Shown piece by piece: positions 1 through 10,073 of a stretch of DNA of 38,768 bases. The position numbers and the translations under genes are program-made. The stretch is from Saccoglossus kowalevskii (lineage: Eukaryota; Hemichordata; Enteropneusta; Harrimaniidae): contig NW_003132849.1 of the NCBI RefSeq assembly GCF_000003605.2, forward strand, positions 168,051 to 206,818. The letters are read 5' to 3'. Position 1 is the stretch's first letter; each line of letters begins with the position of its first letter. A model generated the notes under the pieces. The model worked only from the letters and a program-made list of their open reading frames with translations. It was not told where the DNA came from and ran no database searches.

Positions 1-10
1 GAGGCTGGAG

Positions 11-220
11 TCAATATTGTATTATTATACCAAAAAACAAACAAACAAAAAACATTTTTTGAAAGACTGCATTGTCCCGCCAATGACAACATCCAGAATT
101 TTCTCCATTCACAAGTAGCTGTTTCATCACTCTTCCAATGGTTCGTATGTATTTATATTCCATAATACCTTCCAAAATGTCGATTGTAGGTATCAACTTG
201 CTACGGGCGACCCTTTGACA
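11..220 (-). other. Unassigned open segment, possibly an exon fragment
   Basis: On the minus strand a frame stays open for about 65 codons and has a mixed, coding-like composition (TIDILEGIMEYKYIRTIGR is readable). There is no clear ATG, and I see no convincing splice acceptor or donor. I do not recognise the family. It lies downstream of the esterase gene on the same strand, so it could be an exon of another minus-strand gene that continues to the left, or chance. Confidence 0.15.
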
Positions 221-806
221 TTTCAGAAGCTGCCACGTTTAAACATGACGTGCTCGCACACAGACAAAAAACTGCAAAACAGCACTGGACCAAAATAAAA
301 CCCAATATAACACATTTCTGGTTAAATGAGCAATTTAATGAAACCCAACATGTGTTTACATTAAACAACGAGTAATAAAAGTACCCTGACGAATAGAATA
401 ACTATATGTCGTTACACGGCGTTAACTAATCCAGAAATACGTGTGAAATTCAAGTTTTTAGTGTAAGTTACGTACACGATAAAGTCGTGTTGTTCGATGA
501 CTATCATTACAAGTATTCACATAGAACATAACTCGACCAAAGTATGGCAAAATATCTTGTTGAGCAGGTATTGTTTACAAATGAAAGGTAATTCCCTGAC
601 GGAAAACTCCGACAAACATCAACGAGCATTTTAGATCAACGTCTTCCGAGCGCATAAGCCTAATTCTACATCTTTAACTTCTGAGAAGTCAATACACATT
701 ATATATTGACCACTAACTGCGCGAATCTGATTGGCTGATCGGGCTATGAAATATAACATTATCATATATATTTATATACCTATACCACTCCGCCGAAAAT
801 TCGTGT

Positions 807-812
807 TTTATT
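807..812 (-). promoter_or_regulatory. Candidate polyadenylation signal (AATAAA) of the esterase gene
   Basis: TTTATT on the plus strand reads AATAAA on the minus strand, about 150 bases past the esterase stop codon at 964-966. It is the first canonical hexamer downstream of that stop. It is plausible by position only, because the hexamer is common in AT-rich DNA. Confidence 0.4.
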
Positions 813-963
813 ATTTGCATAATTCTTAGAGAACAAACTATCCCAACCACACACTAAAGTATTGTTACAGTATAGGCAATATCCTCCACATTATATTTCG
901 CAGAAAATGAATGTTGTTCACTTAAAACATAGATCCACCAAGGGATACATTAGACGATGTGCA

Positions 964-3900
964 CTAAAAGTCGTATTTACTATTGGATGAAGCAAAGTAC
1001 ATAAATGTGTTCAGCGTCCAATCACATGTAGGATTGCAGGCTGGTGTTGCACAGTCCCAGTACTTTGATTGCTGTACAGTTTTACGGCCAAAATACCAAT
1101 CACCAAATGCCGCCACAGGAGTTGTTCCATTCACGAGATGTTTTGTCCACTCTGTATTTTGCAGTGTGTGCACGTGGCTAAAGCAGGATGAGGTATAAAT
1201 AGCAGCTTTAGTGGACTTGTAAATTGGTTCAGCTATTTGCATAAACTGATCATGGTATGACGTTAGATGGTGTAAATTGTCTTTGTCGCACGCAGATATA
1301 TGGCACCGAACGTTCAGGATATACCAGAGAGACCAGATATCGTAGGCTGAGTTGAGTACAAACATGGGTGTCGTAACATAAGGATATGTATACTGGGGGA
1401 AGAAACACTTCCATTTGCTATTTATGTCTTGGTCTGCCAAACAAGCTGTATTCAAATTATCTGTAATGAACGAGAGACGATTAAAATATAATATATTACC
1501 AAATGCGTAATAGTTGAGTTAGCTTCGATTATATGACATCCCCTTGTTAGAACTAACGCGTTAATTTTAACGGAGCGAACAACATTTGTCAAAAAGAATA
1601 TCTGTGAAACAATCACAGATGTGAAAACATGCCGTTAGAATCCTTTAAACATTATCTCATGAAAGCTACCATTACTTATATTGATCATACTTAACTAACA
1701 ACTAAGAAATGTTAATTTATCTTATCACATTGCAAGCCCTGCGAATTAACTTGTGTTGACCACACCACATTTCGGTTTGCAAACTATCTGGCTTAGATAC
1801 TTTATTAAATCGAGCATGGCGATGTATTATACTAATCGGTATATTCAACTAAATATGTCATTATTGATTTATAATATAATTTACCAAAATGTTTGTTTCA
1901 AATTTTGTTTATATTCTTACTTTCAATTCCTTGTAGACGGATGACATTTTGAAAAGCCTCCTTAATATGATCGTGATTTGTGATATTTTTGACATCGGGA
2001 AAGTAACCAGCATCTGGGAAAGCATGGAATGCAGTTTGTGGTGGGAATTTATTTCGGATATAATCAGCATGTATATATACTGCAAGACCTCCAGCTGTAT
2101 GGGAAGAAAGGAAATACAGTCAACACAATTCATTGTGGTCGCCACTCTGATTATCTAGAGAAGTATAATTAAATCTAATAATTATATAAAAGTATAATTA
2201 TACAAAATAAAATATAGCCTTCAATATCTAGAGGAAAAAAAAAAACTCACCAGACATTCCGCTCAATATAACCCTATCAGCACTGCTAAGACCCTTATCC
2301 ATAAGATAGTCTAGTAATAAGTCCAAGACTCTCTTACCACGAAAGTATATTGTATTTCCTTTATATGACAAAGGAACGTTTACATCACCTATACAACAAG
2401 GAATGGTAATAGTTATTTTCTCACTAGTGCCTGACCTGCCTTTTGTGTGGTACTTTATTTTCATCCACACTAAGAGACTCGGAGCCTATTCTTGCCTATG
2501 TTAATCAGCACTTTGACATAATCCATCGTAGCCAAGCTGTGCAGTATACTGATAATAGATTCCAAAAATGTATAGTATCATGTCCCGGATTATTTTATTC
2601 ATCTGGTCAGAGGATTATTTTTAGCCCTGTCTAATTTTCTGACAGCAATATACAACAAAATAGAGAATAAACTCGAAAATATGTTCAAACCAGTTTTACA
2701 AGTTGATACTGTTTATCACGATCTGCTATCGAAACAACTGAAAAAAATGTTGCCTGATAAACGTAGTACATTCATATTACGATGTTACAGTGAATAAATG
2801 TGTCCACGAAACACAGATCAGCTTTTGTCACTTTTCACATTATAAATATGCATGATTATATAAATATTTTTTTCAATAATTAAGATTACAATCTACAGGT
2901 ATTTGGTCAAGATTTACCAAAAAACAATTCTAGAAAGATACTCGCAAAAACTATGACACTTAACAGATTAATGTGTATGTTTTAAATCATCTAAATTTGC
3001 AACCAACATCTGTTGACCAAAAAATACAGCTGACCTTAAAAGGATAAAGATTGTCTATTGTGTACTTCTGAACAACTGCATTACTGGGATAGAAAAGAAG
3101 CCTCTGTGAACACATGCCATTATTGAAAGGAATTGTGTCAACTAATTCTGATATCTCGAATACACATGGTATTTTACAGATCAGTCATTGTTCAAATCGA
3201 GCATGTTTTACGTGGAACTTTTATACCAGGCATCAATCGACAGGGAAAATTTGTTATCACTAATATTGAAAGGTGATGAAGCAATTGTTTTTCTTTATAT
3301 AAATTCTTTCAAAACATGCAAATGCATGGTATGTAAAATACAGCTCAAATAGCATTAATAAATATATTGAGCACTTGGTCCACGATTCCTTACCGGCAAA
3401 TGATGCTCCGTCGCAGTATGCGAAAAACGCAACATTCCAATTGTAGAAATCAGGATTAGAGTTGGCACTGTTGGACAGGAACCCACCAACTGGAAGTGTT
3501 CCTTGCATTTCATTCGAAGAACCATACCTTCCCTTAGTTCTTTCATAGCAATCCGATATATTCCAACACCAGCCACCACCTTGTAGATATAAAATCCACG
3601 AATTCTCACCCTCGTCGTGACCTGAAAAATGTTAATTAACTTAATGATATATGCAAATTAAGTAGGACTACGAAACCTAAATATGTGCCTTTGTAACCAA
3701 TTTGTCATCACTGATTGAACTTAATATAACAATATACTATGCAACTATATACTAGTACTCTTCTCAGTAAAATACCTTTTCTGAAATAATATCCTGGTGC
3801 TGATCCATCAAGGCAATAAGCTCTTTTTTCATTGGCCAATTCCATGGGTACCAAAACTAATTGTAGGTTTGATGCGGAGAGATAAACGATCAAACGGTAC

Positions 3901-3989
3901 AGCCATGTCAAAAATGCAAGTATAGTTAGAATTGTCCACTTGTTACATATACAACGAACACATTTCTGACGATGGTGTGCTGGATTCAT
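964..3989 (-). CDS. Pectin acetylesterase/Notum-family serine hydrolase, five exons, complete
   Basis: Minus-strand exons are 3776-3989, 3394-3621, 2251-2388, 1921-2094 and 964-1460. All four introns are GT-AG and in phase 1, and the joined frame is open for 416 codons. This is an alpha/beta hydrolase of the PAE/Notum family, which removes acyl groups (O-acetyl from pectin in plants; palmitoleate from Wnt for Notum). The catalytic set is visible: nucleophile Ser193 in GMSAGG, Asp292 in NSAYD, His347 in SCFSH, and an oxyanion-hole tract LQGGGWC at residues 84-90. Residues 18-37 (WTILTILAFLTWLYRLIVYL) form one hydrophobic segment after a basic N-terminus, so I infer a signal anchor (type II membrane or Golgi protein) or an uncleaved signal. 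Near the C-terminus, GDWYF and a Cys-rich CATPACNPTC tract match the family. The motifs look closer to plant PAE than to Notum, so I do not assign the symbol notum. The start ATG at 3989 is the first in the frame and leads into the anchor. The substrate is unknown. Confidence 0.9.
2389..3393 (-). other. Second intron of the esterase gene, with possible decayed coding sequence
   Basis: This 1-kb intron holds two adjacent plus-strand segments with coding-like composition. One is about 2455-2634, ending YSSGQRIIFSPV. The other is about 2634-2795 in another frame and contains a run rich in Lys and Leu (YHDLLSKQLKKML). Neither matches a family I know. They may be remnants of an old insertion, or chance. 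Confidence 0.15.
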
Positions 3990-4703
3990 ATTCCCGCTAA
4001 AAGCTTGCTATAAGCTTCGGTGTCGTTGTTGGAACATCTTAATTTAGGCAATATATTTTCATTTGTAGAAATCTCCTGCAATTACGAAAAGTCAGAATAA
4101 TGTGAGTAACGAATCAATATATATGGAGTCAGGTATACTCATCTGTTATGACAACGTAACTTATTCACAGGCTGGCACACAGGCGCGCAAGTTGGGGTAT
4201 GATTCGCCGTTTTGTTTATACACTTTTGTATACTAGTAGTACATTGCTATACCTCGTGACCATAACAGCCAATCATATTCTTGCAATTGCCAGCCAATAC
4301 TAATTGTCATCGTTATTAGCTATTTAGCTCGCACAGGTGCTTTTACACTTGTTACTTATCAATGGCTTCGCGTTTATGTCAAATGTTCTTTTTTTCTCAC
4401 ATATAAAATAAGTTATTATTTTGTAGATTTGTAAAATAACCTGTTCGCCGTAATTTGTGTTTTCCGGTTTTTTAGTTCCGAGAACTGCTGGGACAAAACT
4501 AGTGTGATGATTTTTTCCCCATCTTCAACGCGTAATACCGCGTAACCGTGGCGATATATAGTACCGGAACAACCGCTGGTGGCGCACTACTGCTGATATC
4601 GTATGATTCAGTTAATTTTCTATTTCTGTATGAAAGCTCTAACTCATTGTATCGGTTAAGTTATTTATTGAGAGGGTCTGCAAGAGGGGTAGCTGGTGTT
4701 CTA

Positions 4704-5123
4704 CTAAGAACAATGCTTGCCGAGGACACTTGCACACCGCATTAAATGAAGTGTAGATAATATTCCGTACATATCATTGTAAAAGTCAGAATACAATGTA
4801 TTTGGGAACATCGTGTTAACTTCGAACGTAAACGCATATGAGCATGACATACATAATCTGTAGATACAGAAGATAAGGGAGGGATCTTTTGACAAGTTAT
4901 TAGAATAAATATTACTAGCTCTTAAGCTTACTGGAAATATACAATTGTATACTTTATTGACAAAATAACCATTATTTATAACAAGTTTTGTATTTGCGAC
5001 TTGAATACTAATAATTGTCAGCTCCGATGTCATCAAAGATGACACAGCAACGAAGCCCATATTACTTATTATCTGTTGTTCGTCCTTCAACAATTCAATT
5101 TGCATCTTCTTTTTGAAAACCAA
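4704..5123 (-). other. Long unassigned open frame (about 139 codons)
   Basis: The frame is open for 420 bases on the minus strand, which is long for DNA this AT-rich, but its first in-frame methionine is several codons inside. The first 50 residues (for example MQIELLKDEQQIISNMGF) look coding-like and the remainder is T-rich and hydrophobic. I recognise no domain and see no definite splice sites. It may be an exon of an unknown gene or chance. Confidence 0.15.
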
Positions 5124-6477
5124 CAGCCTATGTGTTTTGAATATTATGGGCCACTATTGTCAAAACTGCTAATTCCGACGACTTCTTGAAAACTACCAGT
5201 TCAATTGATTTGTTATATGTTACGTAGGTACATTGTATCTTGCGTTAATCGCTTTTATTTTTTTCATGTTTGGTAAGTAAAATTAGACATCAATAGAAGA
5301 GAACTAGAAGAGACAATTTTTTTCACATTTTATTCTAGTAAAACAATAGAATAGTTGAATTACAAAAAAATGCGACACCTATTATGTACAACGCCAGGCA
5401 AAATAATGTCAAAGCTTTATAATCCTTAAAAAAATTTTGAACTTCCACGTACACTCGCCAAGATACGCAAAACAGATGTGCTCGTGATATACCTAGGTTG
5501 TTGTATTTTGTTTATAAATGTACTATTTGTATGAGGTGATATTTTGGTATCGGTATTTCAGAGACTCCTGTGGCTTCCAACAACATATAATTTCAATAAG
5601 ATATTGTAATATGTATGTAATATACGGGAGTTGGCCACCATTCGCCACCCCGGAAATAGTTTCGACCACACATGCCTGTTATATCTTATCGATTGAGTCC
5701 TTGCAGTTATATACATATATTTAGATTTAATTATTTACCAATAGCACGTACGTTGCAAGCACATCGTATTTTTATGCATTTACATGCATTTACATGGCGT
5801 ATTTAAATTCATCTAATAATAACTCGTTGCGTACATTGCAAGCATGGTGTATTTATTTTTGTTTGATATAAAATACAATTATAAGTATGAACAACTGACA
5901 CGATTACAAAATGTAATGTCGATGTGTTCAGCAATTATGCATACAAGCTTGTTAATTTACAAAAATGCGTCTGTCTATGTAAACCTTTTCACAAAGTTCG
6001 TGGTTACGCGTGTGTGTTTTAAAAATCGATTGCGCTTGCTTATCCACCGAGTCAGAATGATCGTTTACTGGGTGACTGGTCACGTTATGGTAAAATGTAT
6101 TTTGTTATGCATTGTTTGCTATATAATACATGTTTCGCCGAACGTTGGAATTCAAAACATCGAAGTTGTTTCACGATTGAGTCTGTTTTATTCGGTATAA
6201 CCTAATAACCATACCAACTTTCATTCACCAATTTCAAAGACAGGTTATATTCACAGTTCGTAATCAATAATAATAATACACATATTATATACAAAAAATA
6301 TATGCGAATGAGATATGAGCAGCTCCACCAAAATTAAAACTATTCTTTCCGTCATAGTCAAGATTTTATGAATTTAATGTGATTTTTCACTTCTTAGCTG
6401 TAGTAGTTAGTGTACTGTGTTGTACTGTACTGTACGAGTATATTGTGATTCTTTATATATTTGTTCGTAATATTATT

Positions 6478-6580
6478 TAGCTTTATTTAGCATTCTCTTT
6501 ACTTTGTTCAACTTTACTAAATGTTAGTTTATTTTGTTTAGCTTTACTGAATTTTAGTTTAGTTTAGTTTAGTTTATACG
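6478..6580 (+). repeat. Degenerate TTTAG-type tandem tract
   Basis: About 100 bases of irregular TTTAG/TTTAC units end in four clean AGTTT copies (near 6557-6577). It is a short, diverged simple repeat with no coding content. Confidence 0.6.
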
Positions 6581-7601
6581 ACCATAGAACAACTCAATGT
6601 AGTTTGTTTTTGTGTTGAATAATTATTATTATTTACATTGGTTCATTTTGGTGAAAAAATCCCGAACAGTGTTCAGTTTTCAATGATTCAATGAGATTCT
6701 TTTAAAACCGATGCTGTGGCCATGAATCGTACTCAAGATGTTCAGTCACAGGTACATGTATCATGTCCGATATTTTGTATAGTAAGCTCTGAATTTATGT
6801 CTTAGATATCTCCCCTCGCCCATCCTATTAGTTCGTCAAATCTAAGACATTAGAAACATTTTTCTAATGTCTAAATGGTTGTTTACTGATTGTGTGTTTG
6901 CGCCAGCAATAAGTCACAATGACCAACACACTGCTGTAAAGTTAGACCATATAACGAGTTACATATAGACTATCACACTAGCTACATTTGTTAAATAACA
7001 AGTACGTTAAACCTATGGGCACAACATTACACGTCGCAATGCAGTGGGACTCCGAACGGAACTCGGGCTATAAATTTGATTTCCAGTCGATGTTACTGCC
7101 CTCAGCGGTATTGTTTGAAATGCACATGTTGTGACCTTTATATAGTATATGCTTACACGATTAGTTTGTGGTTGACCCGATGATTTGTCAGACCACAGTT
7201 GATTATACCTGTGAATATATAAACAACGTAGGTGGGGAAATAACCACGACCACTATAAAATGACTGTGGTCCGACCACTTCCTGTGGCTGTGGATATTGA
7301 ATGTGCGTAGTGCTGCTAACAGCTGAACAGTATGTGAAGCAGTCCGTCAGTCGTCACAGCAATTTATACAACATGTACAATACCTCCCGGTCGGAAGTTG
7401 TGGTGCTTTTATATCCCAATAGATTACAAATACTTCCGATCAATTAAACCATAGACCCTAAAAGAAGAATAATGCGAGCTACAAAGTCATTCCCGACCCT
7501 GAATCACGTCTCAGATGGGCTGTGCGTGAATGCAAAACCATTTGCCAGTTGAAGATTTTTACAGTCAAATATGAACTGGCAGGGAGGCAATTTTAGTCCT
7601 T

Positions 7602-7642
7602 GGTTATTAAATATAACCACGGTTACTTTTTTAGTAACCGTG
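7602..7642. other. Two abutting small hairpins
   Basis: GGTTAT/ATAACC (7602-7618, 5-base loop) is followed directly by a perfect 10-bp stem CACGGTTACT/AGTAACCGTG with a TTTTT loop (7618-7642). The second is a strong palindrome in otherwise unstructured DNA. Its role is unknown; it could be a small foldback remnant. Confidence 0.5.
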
Positions 7643-7980
7643 ATATAACAGACAATTCGGACAAATTATTAGAATACTGTTCCTTGCGCGACCGGGACAA
7701 ACATACATACCTGCTGTATTTGTCGTCACTGGGCTGAGATGCCGTGTGAATGAAGAAACAACCGACTACTACTCTACTGACATGTTCGAGATGGAAACAT
7801 TCAGGGTTAATCCAACTTAATCACTCTGAAATGCACAACACGTTACAGATGTGTCTTCATGACAGAGTCGGCCATCTTTGCAATCAGCTGATTACAGTAC
7901 AAAGAATACACTTGTGCCAAACTTCCGGTGCTCTTAGTTGCGATCTGGTATAAACACCGACCAGAAGATTTTACAAAAAC

Positions 7981-7981
7981 A

Positions 7982-8060
<79 letters not shown>
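7981..8060. repeat. (AAAT)n microsatellite
   Basis: Eighty bases of uninterrupted ATAA/AAAT tetranucleotide repeat, about 20 units. Confidence 0.97.
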
Positions 8061-8063
<3 letters not shown>

Positions 8064-8130
8064 TGTCACTCTTGAACTACTACACTTTTGACATACATTG
8101 ATTTTGCAGTATGTGTAACAAAGATTCTAA

Positions 8131-8240
8131 CAGTTACTATATGGGGGCCGCCATCTTGAATGCGGCATAAAACTAAATAAATAGTCCCCATATAGTGAAT
8201 ATCGCATTTATTTTATTACCACTTGTGCGCCAGCTGACTG
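8131..8240. mobile_element. Palindromic MITE-like repeat, rearranged copy
   Basis: The right half (about 8190-8240, ending CCAGCTGACTG) matches the copy at 26376-26486 in the same orientation. The left half (about 8138-8181, containing CTTGAATGCGGCATAAAACT) matches the other copy's inner segment in reverse complement. The flipped segment is bounded by CTATATGGGG and CCCCATATAG, a 10-bp inverted repeat that could have mediated the inversion. There is no coding capacity. Confidence 0.7.
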
Positions 8241-9142
8241 TGCATACATGCACCGTTCAAGATACATGTTGAGGTGGCACCAGGGGCGTATGCAGAGGGG
8301 CACACCTTTGAAATGACGCCCTTCCTGCATTGCATTATGGGATACGTGTCTATGAGTAGCGCCTGTTCTCCTCTAAATTCACAACAGGATATTAATGCAT
8401 ATTAAAGGTCATGCCTTAATTGAGTGGCATACTTGCGTGATTTAATCAAAGCACAGCCCTTCTAATCTATAGAGGGGCAGTGTTAATACAATTACAAATC
8501 TTTGAATTGGCGTATCATATTGATGTTCAACGGGTTTCTTAATATTGATCCTCATAACGAATAAGAATAAATAAGTGTAGATAAGGAGAATTCGCGTGCA
8601 CGTTCAAATTATTTCGATTATATTAGGCAGAACATGTCCTTCCATGTTTTATACATAGGGTCAAGTTCAAGACGGTGCATAATTCATCACTCCCAAAACA
8701 AGCTGAAACATACAATTTGTGGGAAATTACGTTGTTTAGTAACTTTTAGAGAACGTCTGAATCACGGATCACATTTTAAGGCGTTGTTACCTTAATAGTT
8801 TATGAAGACCACTCAAACCCACTGCTTCACTCAAGTGCTAATTATTCTCAGAATATTATAATGTACAAAAATTTAGTGGGAGGGGGGGGGGCTAGTTTTA
8901 TTTTACTATAAATATGTAACAACTGCTTTTTAAATATGTTTAGTGACTTTATTACGAATTTTCGCAATTACAATAACTAAGTAATACTTCTATCTTCACC
9001 TATTTATAGTTCGCATGTACACTTAAACAATTTCTAAAAACTCTCAATGTTGGAATTATTTTGTTATGATGACACAAACGTACTATTGTGATATGTTTTG
9101 TATTTGTATGCATTTATTAATGCAGCATTGCTCATATATTTC

Positions 9143-9275
9143 AAGCGGAGGGATCGTCACAAGCGACGATAACAACGCACGCTAAAAACGCAAAGGCTCA
9201 TGGGTAGACGCTTGTTTGTAAACAACGACACGCTATGGCAGTCTGCTGAATGCACAGGTGACGACTCCCCCGCTT
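9143..9275. mobile_element. MITE, copy 1 of a family also at 36629-36765
   Basis: The ends are imperfect inverted repeats: AAGCGGAGGGATCGTCAC on the left against GTGACGACTCCCCCGCTT on the right. Internal blocks AAAACGCAAAGGCTCATG and GCTTGTTTGTAAA are shared with the second copy, 27 kb away in the same orientation. It is about 133 bp with no ORF, so non-autonomous. No target duplication can be fixed. Confidence 0.8.
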
Positions 9276-9628
9276 TTTTAAACTACGTTTTTATATAAAT
9301 ATACCATAGTGCCAGTGGTTATGTTAGACATATTACATTACATCACATTACTTTCCCCGGAGCATTATCCCGGGACATTATCAAATTACAAACTGCCTAC
9401 CGGTCTGTCTATTCCCAGTTTCAAGCGAGACAGTAAAGTTCAAGCAAGTATGTTCCGGGCTTTCTACTATTACAAGTATATATTTCCGTTATAGTATGAT
9501 CGGAGTTTTCGGGAAGTCTAACAGACTCGGAAATACAACGATTTCATAGTTTACTAATATTTAAAAAGTGCTATGCTCATTTCCTAGCAAATATGCTATA
9601 ACCGCTAGTAATGACATTGGAGAGTTAA

Positions 9629-9630
<2 letters not shown>

Positions 9631-9691
<61 letters not shown>
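9631..9691. repeat. (AT)n microsatellite
   Basis: Sixty-one bases of pure AT dinucleotide repeat, about 0.4 kb upstream of the MOB3 start codon. Confidence 0.97.
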
Positions 9692-9693
<2 letters not shown>

Positions 9694-10073
9694 CAGTCAA
9701 AAAAATCAAATGATCGCACAATATTATAAGTCTCCGGGGCCGTAAACATCCGCGAGTTGACGTCCGGCGGAAGTACCTGTAGAGAAGGTAGAGGTACCTC
9801 TGATGCCTGAGGCTTTAATATATGTTAAATCCATATTTGGTCTTCGTGTCAGCTGTATTATAATATAATTGATGTATTTATTTTCCAGCCGATACGACCT
9901 CGGTGATATCCATTCAATTATTTTCGTCTGAATTACATCAATCCGTTTCGCAATACAAAGTCGCATTTGTGGGTCAGATCAGGTGATAGTGAATTAATTT
10001 CCACTAAGCTAGGTGGTCGTCAACACGTACTTATTTTTAGCATTTTGGATCATGCGCAGTTAATGTAACCAAG

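Larger units (their letters stand above)
3990..10073. other. Intergenic region between the divergent esterase and MOB3 genes
   Basis: The two flanking genes point away from each other, so both promoters should lie here. I see no third gene. Supported contents are two MITE-like repeats (8131-8240, 9143-9275), microsatellites, a TTTAG-rich tract and a pair of small hairpins. Open frames at 4704-5123 (minus) and 5844-6200 (plus, 118 codons, very Val/Leu/Ile/Phe-rich as expected of T-rich DNA) have no recognisable motif. No TATA box or initiator can be assigned with confidence. A CGGAAG ETS-like core lies near 9767, about 300 bases before the MOB3 ATG. Confidence 0.5.

Noticed and set aside
1949-2158. 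69-codon plus-strand frame in the esterase locus.
   Set aside because: It overlaps esterase exon 4, whose minus-strand frame encodes AGGLAVYIHADY and splices correctly.
5844-6200. 118-codon ATG-started plus-strand frame.
   Set aside because: Hydrophobic composition is what T-rich random DNA gives. No domain, signal or splice context was found.
9561-9749. 62-codon minus-strand frame before MOB3.
   Set aside because: Most of it is the (AT)n tract translated as Ile-Tyr.
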